64,000 nt of DNA from Propionibacteriaceae bacterium UBA6122. GTDB taxonomy: Bacteria > Actinomycetota > Actinomycetes > Propionibacteriales > Propionibacteriaceae. Below the pieces are notes generated by a model. That model was not told the DNA's origin, searched no databases, and worked only from the letters and a program-made list of their open reading frames with translations. Location: positions 34,337-98,336 of the forward strand of contig DIVW01000041.1 of the NCBI GenBank assembly GCA_002428365.1, given 5' to 3'. Each line of letters begins with the position of its first letter. Within the stretch, counting starts at the first letter, position 1. The translations under genes were made by a program, and so were the position numbers. Shown one piece after another: positions 23,378 through 32,369 of the stretch.

Positions 23378-25420
23378 ATGGAGTCTTCAACTAAACCCGA
23401 TGCTGCCGCGCAGATCGTCGCGAGTGTGGGCGGTGCCGGGAACATCCTCAGCCTGACGCACTGTGCCACCAGGCTTCGCTTCGAACTAGCCGACGCTTCA
23501 ATGGTGGATCAGGCCGCTTTGGAGGCCGTGCCCGCAGTGTTGGGGGCGGTACCGCAAGCAGGTGATCGCTACCAGGTCGTGATCGGCGGTGCCGTGCAGA
23601 CCATGTTCACCAAGATCATGAGCCTGCCCGAGTTGGCGAGCATCGGGAAGGGAGTTACCGATGCTGACGTCAAGGCCGCCGAGCGGGCCAAGGCCAGAGG
23701 CAAGGTGGCCTGGTTGGACAACTTCTTCGAGTTCCTCTCCGACTCGTTCCGGCCGCTTCTGGGCGCGCTACTAGGGGCTTCGCTGTTCATTACCTTCATG
23801 TCGCTGATGAGCACCCTCGGCATCATCCCCAACTGGGCAGACCCGCGCGCCGAGCTCGACCCGTCCTGGCAGTTCGTGAACCTGACCTGGAAGGGCGTGT
23901 TCGTCCTGCTGCCGCTGATGGTCGCCTACAACGCCACCAAGAAGCTGAACGCCGATCCTTGGGTGGGTTTCGGAATCATGGGCGTAGTGATGTTGCCGGG
24001 CTTCCTGAGCCTGAAGGACTACGCGACCCAGATCGACTTCGCTGGGCAGACCATCAACGTGGTGCAGATCTTCGGCCTACCACTGACGGTCTTCGACTAC
24101 AGCTCCCAGGTGTTCCCGCCACTGATGATGGCTGCGGTGCTCGGGCTGCTCGACAAGGGCCTGAAGCGGATCATTCCGGAGAACGTGCAACTAATCTTCG
24201 TGCCCTTCCTGAGCATGCTGGTCATGATTCCGCTGACGGCATTCCTCATTGGTCCGATCGGCGTGTATGCCGGCGCCGGTCTGGCCAGCCTGCTCAGCGC
24301 GGTGAACAACTTCTCCCCGTTCATCTTCGCCATTCTGATTCCGCTGCTATACCCGTTCATGGTGCCGCTGGGCCTGCACTGGCCGATCAACGCGATCATG
24401 CTGCTGAACATTCAGAACCTCGGCTACGACTTCATCCAGGGCCCGATGGGTTCGTGGAACTTCGCCTGCTTCGGCGCCACCGCTGGCGTGCTGTTCCTGT
24501 CCTGGCGTGATCGGGACATGCAGATGCGCCAGACCGCCACCGGAGCGCTGGCCGCTGGTCTGTTGGGCGGTATCTCCGAACCGTCGTTGTACGGCATCCA
24601 TCTGCGCTACAAGCGCATCTACCCGCGGATGCTGGTCGGGTGTCTGGCCGGTGGCCTGATCACTGGCCTGTTCGGTGGAGTCAAGGCCAGCGGCTTCGCC
24701 TTCACCTCGCTGTTGACCATCCCGATGTTCAGCCCGATGCCCGTGTACGGCCTTTCCATCGGAGTCGCGTTCTTCACCGCGATGATCCTGGTGATCATCT
24801 CCGACTACCGCACCCCCGAGCAGCGGGCCGAGGCACTGGCCGCTCGTGACCTGGCCGAAGCTGATCTGGCCATGGAAAAGGCCGGCGGCCTGCCGACCGC
24901 TACCGCTGCCACCACGGCTGCTGCTGCGGCGGTTGGCGGCGGCACCGCCACCGCGACCCTGGTGGCCACCGAGGTGGTCGCCGCTCCAGTGGCGGGCAAG
25001 GTGGTGCCCCTGATCGAAGTGAACGACAAGGTGTTCGCGTCCAAAGCCCTGGGTGAAGGAGTGGGCATCGTGCCGGTGAACGGACGCATCATCGCCCCGG
25101 TCTCCGGGCTGGTGGTCACTGCCGCCGAAACCGGGCACGCCTTCGGGATCAAGACCGATGACGGCGTCGAGACGCTGGTGCACGTCGGTATCGACACCGT
25201 CCGGATGGCTGGCAAGGGCTTCAAGGTGGCCGTGGTGAAAGACCAGCGGGTCCAAACCGGGGACCTGCTGGTGGAGGTCGATCTGGCCGAGGTTGAGAAG
25301 GCCGGCTTCGATTCGACCACCATCGTGGTGATCACCAACACCTTTGCCTTGGCCAAAGTGACCCCAAGGGATGTTCGCGAGGTGGCCTCCGGCGATCCGG
25401 TGATTGACGTCACTCCCTGA
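23378..25420 (+). CDS. PTS beta-glucoside-type permease EIIBCA
   Basis: A 680-residue sugar phosphotransferase with the fused order B-C-A. EIIB (1-90) has phosphorylated Cys29 in SLTHCATRLRFEL. EIIC (about 110-480) has about ten membrane helices, with GISEPSLYG as substrate-binding motif. An Ala/Thr-rich linker leads to EIIA (about 545-670) with active His602 in TLVHVGIDTV. The domain order and RAT control match BglF/BglP-type permeases that import and phosphorylate aryl- or beta-glucosides. No phospho-beta-glucosidase is next to it, so the sugar is not certain. ATG 23378 follows AAGGAA; frames starting upstream lie in the terminator leader. Confidence 0.93.
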   Translation: MESSTKPDAAAQIVASVGGAGNILSLTHCATRLRFELADASMVDQAALEAVPAVLGAVPQAGDRYQVVIGGAVQTMFTKIMSLPELASIGKGVTDADVKAAERAKARGKVAWLDNFFEFLSDSFRPLLGALLGASLFITFMSLMSTLGIIPNWADPRAELDPSWQFVNLTWKGVFVLLPLMVAYNATKKLNADPWVGFGIMGVVMLPGFLSLKDYATQIDFAGQTINVVQIFGLPLTVFDYSSQVFPPLMMAAVLGLLDKGLKRIIPENVQLIFVPFLSMLVMIPLTAFLIGPIGVYAGAGLASLLSAVNNFSPFIFAILIPLLYPFMVPLGLHWPINAIMLLNIQNLGYDFIQGPMGSWNFACFGATAGVLFLSWRDRDMQMRQTATGALAAGLLGGISEPSLYGIHLRYKRIYPRMLVGCLAGGLITGLFGGVKASGFAFTSLLTIPMFSPMPVYGLSIGVAFFTAMILVIISDYRTPEQRAEALAARDLAEADLAMEKAGGLPTATAATTAAAAAVGGGTATATLVATEVVAAPVAGKVVPLIEVNDKVFASKALGEGVGIVPVNGRIIAPVSGLVVTAAETGHAFGIKTDDGVETLVHVGIDTVRMAGKGFKVAVVKDQRVQTGDLLVEVDLAEVEKAGFDSTTIVVITNTFALAKVTPRDVREVASGDPVIDVTP

Positions 25421-25486
25421 TGGCAACATCCTTCGGGAACCATCGTGGTGGCTAGCGGCAGGATTGGCATCGAGACCGGGCTCGGC

Positions 25487-26323
25487 ATGGAGATACTGCG
25501 CGTCTTCAACAACAATGTCGTGCTCGCTGCTGCCGCTGACGGCAGTGAAGTGATCCTGACCGGCCGGGGCCTGGGCTTCCAGGCCCGGCCGGGTCAGGAA
25601 GTGGACGCCACCAAAGTCGTCCGCACCTTCGTGCCCACCGACGGCCGCGACCCCGATCATTTGGCCCAGCTGCTAGCTGGGATCCCGCCCGAACACATCA
25701 GCCTGGTCATCGCCGCGGTGGCCGACGTCGGGTTGGACGTGCTGTTGCGCAACCCGGCGTTGGTGATCGCCCTGGCCGACCACGTGAGCTTCGCCTTGAA
25801 GCGCCAACTGGCCGGGTTGGTGCTGGACTATCCGCTACAGGCCGAGGTGCAGCATCTGTACGCCGAGGAATACCGCCAGGCGGACGCATTGCTCGGTGCG
25901 ATCAACGACCGCGCCGGCACGGTGCTGCCGCCAGCCGAAGCGGTCGGGCTGGCATTGCACCTGGTGAATGCAGGTTTCGCCACCGGTGACCTCTCCTACA
26001 CCTACACGATGACCGGGCTGATTCAGCAGATGGTCGCGGTGATAGAGAAGACCTTCGCGCTGCAGCTTGGCGCTGACAGCGTGAGCGTGGGCCGGTTCAT
26101 CACCCACCTGCGCTATCTCTTCGTCCGGATCCATCAGCACAAGCAACTCGATGCTGAACACACCGGAATTGGGGTGGCCATCCGGGCTGCCTACCCCGAA
26201 GCGGTGGAATGTGCGATTCGCCTGGCTGCGCTGTTGGAACTGCGCCTAGGGTCGACCCTCACCGATGACGAGATCTCCTATCTGGCGCTCCACGTAGCCA
26301 GGGTGGCTGCCGATCCCGGCTGA
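25487..26323 (+). CDS. BglG/LicT-family transcription antiterminator
   Basis: A 278-residue RNA-binding antiterminator. The CAT-RBD domain (1-60) begins MEILRVFNNNVVLAA and contains VILTGRGLGFQARPGQ. It is followed by two PRD domains with phosphorylatable His in DHVSFALKR, ALHLVNAGF, FITHLRYLFVRI and YLALHVARV. It would bind the RAT at 23279-23306. Phosphorylation by the PTS permease (off) and HPr (on) would adjust its activity, as in known systems. The in-frame GTG at 25445 is an alternative, but the domain starts at 25487. Encoding the antiterminator after its target, outside the leader, suggests readthrough supports its own synthesis. Confidence 0.92.
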   Translation: MEILRVFNNNVVLAAAADGSEVILTGRGLGFQARPGQEVDATKVVRTFVPTDGRDPDHLAQLLAGIPPEHISLVIAAVADVGLDVLLRNPALVIALADHVSFALKRQLAGLVLDYPLQAEVQHLYAEEYRQADALLGAINDRAGTVLPPAEAVGLALHLVNAGFATGDLSYTYTMTGLIQQMVAVIEKTFALQLGADSVSVGRFITHLRYLFVRIHQHKQLDAEHTGIGVAIRAAYPEAVECAIRLAALLELRLGSTLTDDEISYLALHVARVAADPG

Positions 26324-26369
26324 ACCACCTCGGCGTCGACCGATTTGGCCGCCGAATAGGGTGTCGGAT

Positions 26370-27116
26370 GTGGTTGGGCTGAAGTGGGGTCGACGGGCAG
26401 TGCGGGCGGCACTGCTGCTGCTCGGCGCGGCGCTCACCGCCAACGCGATCTGGCTGGCGCTGACTGCCAACCTCACCATCGGCACCGCGCTGGCCGCACT
26501 GTTGGGGCTCGGGTTCGCGGCCTGGGGTCTCTGGTTCGACCGCGCCCGGTGGCCGGTGGTGCTGGCCGCTTCGCTGGCGCTGGCTGGGTTTGCCGGGCTG
26601 TCAGGCTTCCTGGTGGTCTACGGCAGCCAGCAGAGTGCCACCTACGACGAAGAGGCGGTGGTTGTGCTCGGCGCTGCCGTCCACGGTGACGAGCTTTCCC
26701 GCACCCTGATCGGGCGCCTGGATGCGGCCCTGGCTTACCACCAGCGCAACCCGTCGGCACTGATGGTGGTCAGCGGTGGCCAAGGGCCCCAGGAGAATCT
26801 GCCCGAAGGCGTGGCCATGGGTGCCTACCTCACTGAGCACGGCGTGCCGGCCGAACTGGTCGTGGTCGAAGACAAAGCCACCTCAACCGAGGAGAACTTC
26901 GCCTTCGCCAAAGCGCTGCTCGACTCTCGACTGCCCGCGGGCTACCAGGTGGTGCTGGTTACCGACGAGTTCCACGTCTATCGAGCCACCTGGATCGCCA
27001 AACGAGCCGGTCTGACCGCGAGCCACCTCGGTCGGGCCACCCCGTGGTATTTCTGGGCGGCCAACTTTCTGCGGGAAGACCTGATGGTGATCAAGCTCTG
27101 GGTCACCGGTTCCTGA
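26370..27116 (+). CDS. DUF218/YdcF-like membrane protein
   Basis: A 248-residue protein with an N-terminal membrane block (three to four helices, to about residue 90) and a C-terminal DUF218 (YdcF/SanA/ElyC) domain. Domain hallmarks are VVVLGAAVHGDELSRTLIGRLDAAL, VVSGGQGP, EDKATSTEENFAFAK and VTDEFHVYRA. In other bacteria relatives affect envelope precursor metabolism and antibiotic tolerance; the enzymatic reaction is not settled. GTG at 26370 is chosen over GTG 26361 because TAGGGT lies seven nt before it with no ribosome site, a leaderless arrangement. Confidence 0.83.
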   Translation: MVGLKWGRRAVRAALLLLGAALTANAIWLALTANLTIGTALAALLGLGFAAWGLWFDRARWPVVLAASLALAGFAGLSGFLVVYGSQQSATYDEEAVVVLGAAVHGDELSRTLIGRLDAALAYHQRNPSALMVVSGGQGPQENLPEGVAMGAYLTEHGVPAELVVVEDKATSTEENFAFAKALLDSRLPAGYQVVLVTDEFHVYRATWIAKRAGLTASHLGRATPWYFWAANFLREDLMVIKLWVTGS

Positions 27117-27220
27117 CTGAACCTGCATCGGTTTCCCGCCACCTGCGGACACCATCACCAAAGCCCGTCCTGCTTGCCGTTGGTCTGGTTAGCTGAAGAC
27201 CCCGGGCAGAAGGAGACACG

Positions 27221-28804
27221 GTGGTCCCTACAGAGTCAGTGCGCAGCGGAAATGGACGTGCGGACGCCAGGACGACCAGCCGTGTCGGCAACCGTCGGCC
27301 CATGGCCGCGTTGGTCTGGGCGCTTTCGGCGCTGGTGCTCGCTGCTGGCTGTGGTGCGCAGCCGCCCTACCCAACCGGATCCTCGGCTGTGACCACTGAC
27401 GCGCCTCCTGGAGTGCCGGTCACCCTCGACCCCGCAGTGATTTCCGGAGTCGAGTCCAGCATCGAAGAGGGACTCAAAGCCGGGCAATACCTCTACCTCA
27501 GCCTGCCCAAGGTGCCGGGGGCGTTGGCCTGGACCAAGGTGCTGCGCACCGAACTGGAGCCGCAGGTGGAGCGATTCAAGGAGTTGGCCCCGGGCACGCC
27601 CAAGCCGCCCTACCCGGAGTTGTCGGTGACCTGGGGCCTGGTCGGAGCCTCACCTAAGGCAATCGGGGTGCGGCTGTCGACCGTTGAGCTGGCGACCGAC
27701 AAAACGTTCTCCGGCAAGGTTCAGATCGCCTGGTGGGATCCGGCAATCGGTGCGGAGCGACCGTCGCAGGACCTGATTGCCCCGGACGCCTCGCAGACCT
27801 TTTTTGACCGGGTGCGGGCGGCCGCCAAGACCAACGCCGACCTCGACGCGGCCACCCTCGCAGACGAGTTTGACGGCGACTGGGACGGGATCGACGGCGT
27901 CGGTTTCACCACCACCGGCCAGCTCTGGGTCGAGTTCGACCGCAGGCAGATCACTCAGTTGGAGAAGTCGATCGCGGTGACGCTGTCAGCTGAGGGGCTG
28001 CTTTCGGATTTCGGCGAGTTGGCTCGCGCCGCAGCCCTGACGCCCAGCGACCCGGCCTTGGGTGGCGCGACTCCCACTGCGGCCACGACGCACTCCGCCA
28101 AGCCCGCTACGGCCACCCCATCAACCAAGCCGACCACGCCGTCGACCAAGCCGACCACTCAAACACCTACCGCCAAGCCCACCAAGCCGAGCCCGTCGGT
28201 GAACTGCGCCAAGCTGAAATGCGTGGCCCTCACCTTCGACGACGGACCAGTGGCCGGCACCGCCCAACTGCTGGACGTGCTCAAGGAAAAGGGGGTCTCA
28301 GCGACCTTCTTCATGGTCGGCAGCAACGCCGCCATGCACCCGGCGCTGATCCGGCGGATGGTCGCCGAAGGCCACGTCATCGGCAACCACACCTGGGATC
28401 ATCCGCAGCTAACCCGCCGCAGCGTTGAATCGATCACCAGCGAGCTGAACCGCACCTCCGATGTCATCGTCAAGGCTGGCGCACCCAGGCCAACGCTGAT
28501 GCGTCCGCCCTACGGGGCGACCAACGCCACGGTGAGCCAGGTGGCCGCTGAGCTGGGACTGGCGCAGATCCTGTGGAATGTTGACCCGTTGGACTGGAAA
28601 GACCGCAATAGCGCCACGGTGACCAAGCGGGTGTTGGCAGCGACCCGCAGCGGGTCGATCGTGCTCTCCCACGACATCCACCCAACAACCAGGGCTGCCT
28701 ACGCCGCAATCATCGACGGATTGCGGGCCAAGGGCTTCACCTTGGTGACGGTGCCGCAGCTGCTCGGTACCACCAAACCCGGCCACAAGTACTACCACGG
28801 CTAG
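27221..28804 (+). CDS. Polysaccharide deacetylase lipoprotein (NodB domain)
   Basis: A 527-residue exported protein. The N-terminus is unusually long and basic before a lipobox-like LAAGC (Cys about 44). Residues about 65-260 form a DUF3298/RsiV-like domain. A Thr/Pro/Lys-rich linker leads to a NodB deacetylase (about 330-525). Motif 1 is LTFDDGP with Asp340/341, metal-binding His390 and His394 are in GNHTWDHP, and RPPYGAT and LSHDIH follow. It would remove acetyl groups from peptidoglycan or a wall glycan in a metal-dependent way. AAGGAG supports GTG 27221; ATG at 27302 would give a more normal lipoprotein signal. Confidence 0.9.
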   Translation: MVPTESVRSGNGRADARTTSRVGNRRPMAALVWALSALVLAAGCGAQPPYPTGSSAVTTDAPPGVPVTLDPAVISGVESSIEEGLKAGQYLYLSLPKVPGALAWTKVLRTELEPQVERFKELAPGTPKPPYPELSVTWGLVGASPKAIGVRLSTVELATDKTFSGKVQIAWWDPAIGAERPSQDLIAPDASQTFFDRVRAAAKTNADLDAATLADEFDGDWDGIDGVGFTTTGQLWVEFDRRQITQLEKSIAVTLSAEGLLSDFGELARAAALTPSDPALGGATPTAATTHSAKPATATPSTKPTTPSTKPTTQTPTAKPTKPSPSVNCAKLKCVALTFDDGPVAGTAQLLDVLKEKGVSATFFMVGSNAAMHPALIRRMVAEGHVIGNHTWDHPQLTRRSVESITSELNRTSDVIVKAGAPRPTLMRPPYGATNATVSQVAAELGLAQILWNVDPLDWKDRNSATVTKRVLAATRSGSIVLSHDIHPTTRAAYAAIIDGLRAKGFTLVTVPQLLGTTKPGHKYYHG

Positions 28805-28865
28805 CCACTTCGGCCTGCCCAACAGCTGGGCAAGTACGATAACGGTAGCGATCCACAGGAGTCCG

Positions 28866-29348
28866 ATGACCAGTCAGCGCAGGCGAACCGTGCAGGGGGC
28901 ACTGAGTGCCGCCGTCGGTGGCGTCAGCGTGGCCGGGGTCGGCCCGCTGCTTCGCGTGGTGGCCGACCCATCGGTTTGTCTGGGGCTGTCGCCGGAGCAA
29001 AGCTGGATCGGCCTGCACCTGCACCTGATTTCTGAAAGTGCGGCCTGCGCTCAGGGTGGCTATCTGGCCACCAGCAGCTTGGCCCCGGTGGTGAGCTTCA
29101 CTTTCGCGGTTTCACTGTCGGTGCTGATCGTCGGGCTCGCAACCGTGCTGATCAGCTTGGGGGCGGGCATCGCCTTGCGGCGGGTAACGCGGCGGGTCGG
29201 CTCGTGGTTCCGCCGCTGGCTGCCGGTGCCGATCGTTCTCTTGCCAGCTCTCCGGCCAGTCCCGATTCCTGTTCGTAGCCAGGCGCGTCGCGCGCAGCTG
29301 GCTCATCTGCCGTCCCAGCGGCGCGGCCCGCCCTGCGTCCACTGCTGA
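28866..29348 (+). CDS. Small membrane protein upstream of the DsbA/VKOR pair
   Basis: A 160-residue protein with an N-terminal hydrophobic segment (about 12-30), an exposed loop with Cys38 (PSVCLGLSPE) and Cys60 (SAACAQGGYLATSSL), a second membrane helix (about 72-98), and a basic Pro-rich tail ending RRGPPCVHC. AGGAGT precedes the ATG. The two loop Cys face the side where the next two gene products make disulfides, so it could be a client or partner; that is inference. The last 50 residues are low complexity but in the same frame, and I see no frameshift. Function unknown. Confidence 0.65.
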   Translation: MTSQRRRTVQGALSAAVGGVSVAGVGPLLRVVADPSVCLGLSPEQSWIGLHLHLISESAACAQGGYLATSSLAPVVSFTFAVSLSVLIVGLATVLISLGAGIALRRVTRRVGSWFRRWLPVPIVLLPALRPVPIPVRSQARRAQLAHLPSQRRGPPCVHC

Positions 29349-29471
29349 CCACCGCTGCCCGCGAGGCGTCCGAATCGCCATTGCCGGTGCAGCACCCCCT
29401 GCCGGTTTCTCGGCCGCTGCTGCGGCGTAGACCGGCAAACCCAAATCAGACTTTCAGATCAGGAGAAACCC

Positions 29472-30233
29472 ATGAGCAAGCAAGAACCCACCCGGCAGCC
29501 GTCCGATCCGACCAGCAAACGCCAGCAGTTGCGACTGGAGCAGGAGCAGGCAGCCAAAGAAAAGCGGATCCGCAACATCATCACCTATGTCGCCGTTGGT
29601 CTCGGCGCCGTCGCGCTGATCGGTGGCATCATTTGGGCGGTGTTGACCTACGGCTCCCAGGCCGCCAAGCCGATCGCGGTCAAGGTCAACACTGAGTACA
29701 CCGTGATGGCCGGCAAGGCCGATGCGCCGGTGATCATCGACATCTACCAGGACTACATCTGCCCCTACTGCGGCCAGACCGAGCGAGCTAACCAGGCCGA
29801 TCTGGCCGCCATGGTTGCCTCCGGCGAGGTGGCGGTGCGGATTCATCCGATGAACTTCCTCGATGACGCCTCCATGGGCACCAAATACTCGACTCGGGCG
29901 GCAAACGCCCTGGTGAGCGTGGCCAAGGCTGAGCCCGACAAGATGATGGCCTTCAACTCGGCGCTGTTCGCCAACCAGCCCGAGGAGAACACCACCGGCC
30001 TAACTGAAGCCCAGATCGCCGCGTTGGCTGCTCAAGCGGGGGTCACCCAGGCCACCATCGACACCTTCGCCAGCCTCAGCTATGCCGACTTTGTGACCAA
30101 CTCCACTAACGCGGCCTTCACCGATGGAATCCAAAGCACTCCCACGGTGCTGATCAATGGAACCCAGTTCGAAGGCAACCTGTTGACGGCTGGTCCGCTG
30201 AAGGCTGCGGTGCAGGCGGCCGCGGCCAAGTGA
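29472..30233 (+). CDS. Membrane-anchored DsbA-like thiol oxidoreductase
   Basis: A 253-residue protein with a charged cytoplasmic N-terminus, one membrane anchor (about 36-58) and an extracytoplasmic thioredoxin/DsbA domain. The active site is ICPYCGQ with Cys97 and Cys100. GIQSTPTVLINGTQFEG contains the cis-Pro loop. It should oxidise cysteines in exported proteins. It is translationally coupled (TGATG) to a VKOR gene that would reoxidise it, the standard actinobacterial replacement for DsbB. AGGAG precedes the ATG. Confidence 0.92.
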   Translation: MSKQEPTRQPSDPTSKRQQLRLEQEQAAKEKRIRNIITYVAVGLGAVALIGGIIWAVLTYGSQAAKPIAVKVNTEYTVMAGKADAPVIIDIYQDYICPYCGQTERANQADLAAMVASGEVAVRIHPMNFLDDASMGTKYSTRAANALVSVAKAEPDKMMAFNSALFANQPEENTTGLTEAQIAALAAQAGVTQATIDTFASLSYADFVTNSTNAAFTDGIQSTPTVLINGTQFEGNLLTAGPLKAAVQAAAAK

Positions 30234-30850
30234 TGGGCGCCCTGGATCGCCTGCACAGCTTCCGTCAGACCGATGCCTGGTTGTATTCGGTGATCCTGGC
30301 GGCAGCCGGGCTCAGTCTGGTGGCCTCCTTCGTGCTTTCGGTGGATGCGCTCCTCTTGGCCGCCAACCCGCAAGCCGCGTTGGGCTGCAATATCAACCAG
30401 GTGCTCAGCTGTGGGGCAGTGGGGGTGTCATGGCAGGCGAACCTGTTGGGCTTCCCCAACGCCTACCTCGGCCTGATCACTGAGCCGGTGCTGATCACCG
30501 TCGCCCTGGGTGGAATCGGTGGGGCCCGGTTCAGCCGTGGCTTCATGGTGGGCGTCCAGGGGATTGCCGTCTTTGCCCTGGGCTTCGCCTATTGGCTCTA
30601 CAGCCAGTCGATGTTCGTGATTGGAGCGTTGTGCCCCTGGTGCCTTGTAGTCACGCTCTCCACGACGGTGCTGTTCGCGGCCGTCACTCACCTGAACATT
30701 CGTGACGACAACTTGTTCCTCCCCCCACGGGTGCAGCAAGGGCTGGAGACTTGGCTGCGCTTGGGCCTGGATCTGCTGCTGGTCGTCCTGGTGCTGTTCG
30801 TGCTGATCGCGATGGTGGTGGTGAAGTACGGCGCGGCCCTGTTCGCCTGA
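30233..30850 (+). CDS. VKOR-family disulfide-generating protein
   Basis: A 205-residue four/five-helix membrane protein of the vitamin K epoxide reductase family. GCNINQVLSCG supplies the loop Cys pair and CPWC (in LCPWCLVVTLS) the redox CxxC near the quinone site. It passes electrons from the DsbA-like partner to quinone, here probably menaquinone made by the genes 10 kb away. ATG 30233 overlaps the preceding TGA; GTG 30230 is an unlikely alternative. Confidence 0.92.
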   Translation: MGALDRLHSFRQTDAWLYSVILAAAGLSLVASFVLSVDALLLAANPQAALGCNINQVLSCGAVGVSWQANLLGFPNAYLGLITEPVLITVALGGIGGARFSRGFMVGVQGIAVFALGFAYWLYSQSMFVIGALCPWCLVVTLSTTVLFAAVTHLNIRDDNLFLPPRVQQGLETWLRLGLDLLLVVLVLFVLIAMVVVKYGAALFA

Positions 30851-30939
30851 GCCGCATCCATGCTGCCTCGGCAGCGATGCGGGCCTGGGCTGGGCGCAGT
30901 AGTGCCCACTCTGGGAAGGTTCGCTGCGGCGTAGGCTCT

Positions 30940-30957
30940 TTACTGACCGGTCGGTAA
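30940..30957. promoter_or_regulatory. TetR-family operator before the MFS gene
   Basis: TTACTGACCGGTCGGTAA is an 18-bp inverted repeat (TTAC-n-GACCGGTC-n-GTAA) starting three nt after a -10-like TAGGCT (30932-30937). It lies 11 nt before the MFS ATG and overlaps the start of its ribosome site. The TetR-family gene that follows the MFS gene is its likely binder. Confidence 0.75.
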
Positions 30958-30968
30958 GGAGATGGCAA

Positions 30969-32369
30969 ATGGCTGAGGCCCCACGCAACCAGGTACTCGC
31001 GGTGCTCTTCGTGGGCGTGCTGATGGGGGCGATCGATATAGCGATCGTCGGCCCGGCGCTGCCAGCGATCCAGGCTCAGTTCGAGCTGGACTCGCGGGCG
31101 GTTTCGTGGATCTTCAGCATTTACGTGCTGGCCAACCTGATTGGCACCCCGCTGATGGCCAAGCTCTCGGACAACTTCGGACGCCGAGCGATCTACCTGC
31201 TCGATGTCGCCCTGTTCGCCGTCGGCTCGCTGGTAGTGGTGCTGTCCGGCATCAGCGGCGGCTTCGCGCTGCTGCTGGTTGGTCGAGCCATCCAGGGCTT
31301 TGGCGCTGGCGGCATCTTTCCGGTGGCCAGTGCGGTGATTGGCGACACCTTCCCGCCCGAGCGGCGCGGCGGGGCGCTGGGCCTGATCGGGGCCGTGTTC
31401 GGCATCGCCTTCGTGATCGGTCCCGTCCTGGGCGGGTTGCTGCTGATGCTGGGCTGGCAGTGGCTGTTCGGCATCAATCTGCCGATTGCCGCCGTCGTGA
31501 TGGTGTTGGCTTGGCGGGTGCTGCCGCACCACCGCCTTCAGCAGGGCGGCGGCTTCGATTGGCTGGGCATGACCCTGCTGGCCGGAGCCCTGGGCAGCCT
31601 GGCCTATGGCCTGGTGAGCATCGATGTCGCCAACTTCGGGGCTTCCCTGGCCAGCGCCGGTGTGTGGGGTTGGCTGCTCGTCTCGGCCAGCTGTTGGGTG
31701 GCCCTGGTCGCAGTCGAGCGTGGCGCGGCCAACCCGGTCTTTCCGATCGCACTCTTCGCCCGGCGCCAACTGAGGCTGGGCTACACCTTGACCGCCGGAG
31801 CTGGGCTGGGCGAGGCCAGCCTGGTGTTCATGCCCTCGCTGGCGGTGGCCGCGTTGGGTGTCAGTTCCGGGGCGGCGAGCTTCCTGCTGATGCCGGTGGT
31901 GTTGGCGATGAGCGTTGGCTCCCCACTGGCCGGACGGATGCTGGACCGCTTCGGGTCGCGGACGGTGATCGTGGTCGGAGTGGCGATCATGGCCGTCGGC
32001 ATGCTGCTGCTCAGCCAGACCGCAGGCGTGCTGGCGATGTTCATCGTCTCGGGGGTGCTGATCGGGTTCGGCATGTCGGCCCTGCTGGGCGCGCCGATTC
32101 GCTATGTCACTTTGAACGAGACCACCGCGGCCGAACGGTCCTCAGCCCAAGGGCTGGTGAACACCTTCACCAGCGTCGGGCAGCTACTCGGCGCCGCTTT
32201 GGTCGGCGCGGTGGCTGCCTCGTCCAGCCAGTTGGGCGACGGTTACCGCAGCGCCTACGCCTTCGTTGGTGTCCTCGGCGTGGCCTTGTTGGCGGCGGCG
32301 GTGATGCTCAAGTCCCGGGCCGATGAGGCCAAACCGGCCCCAGTCGCTGAAGCTGCGACCAATGCGTGA
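30969..32369 (+). CDS. MFS drug exporter (DHA2/EmrB-QacA type)
   Basis: A 466-residue transporter with 13-14 predicted membrane helices. The DHA2 signature regions are VGVLMGAIDIAIVGPALPAI in helix 1, the A-loop LSDNFGRRAIYL, motif C-like IGPVLGGLLL, and a C-terminal half closing with a charged tail. It should export hydrophobic compounds or drugs using the proton gradient. AAGGAG precedes the ATG. The downstream tetR overlaps its 3' end by eight nt, and the operator lies before it, giving a self-regulated exporter module. Substrate unknown. Confidence 0.88.
   Translation: MAEAPRNQVLAVLFVGVLMGAIDIAIVGPALPAIQAQFELDSRAVSWIFSIYVLANLIGTPLMAKLSDNFGRRAIYLLDVALFAVGSLVVVLSGISGGFALLLVGRAIQGFGAGGIFPVASAVIGDTFPPERRGGALGLIGAVFGIAFVIGPVLGGLLLMLGWQWLFGINLPIAAVVMVLAWRVLPHHRLQQGGGFDWLGMTLLAGALGSLAYGLVSIDVANFGASLASAGVWGWLLVSASCWVALVAVERGAANPVFPIALFARRQLRLGYTLTAGAGLGEASLVFMPSLAVAALGVSSGAASFLLMPVVLAMSVGSPLAGRMLDRFGSRTVIVVGVAIMAVGMLLLSQTAGVLAMFIVSGVLIGFGMSALLGAPIRYVTLNETTAAERSSAQGLVNTFTSVGQLLGAALVGAVAASSSQLGDGYRSAYAFVGVLGVALLAAAVMLKSRADEAKPAPVAEAATNA

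Noticed and set aside
24347..25660. 437-residue minus-strand frame over the PTS gene
   Set aside because: Gly/His-rich shadow of a well-supported PTS gene; no start signal, no domain.
28866..29471. Frameshift in the small membrane gene before the DsbA pair
   Set aside because: The basic Pro-rich tail stays in frame to a proper stop and no alternative frame continues as a better protein.
31106..32326. 406-residue second plus-strand frame inside the MFS gene
   Set aside because: Gly/Arg-rich out-of-frame reading of a gene with clear membrane helices in the other frame.
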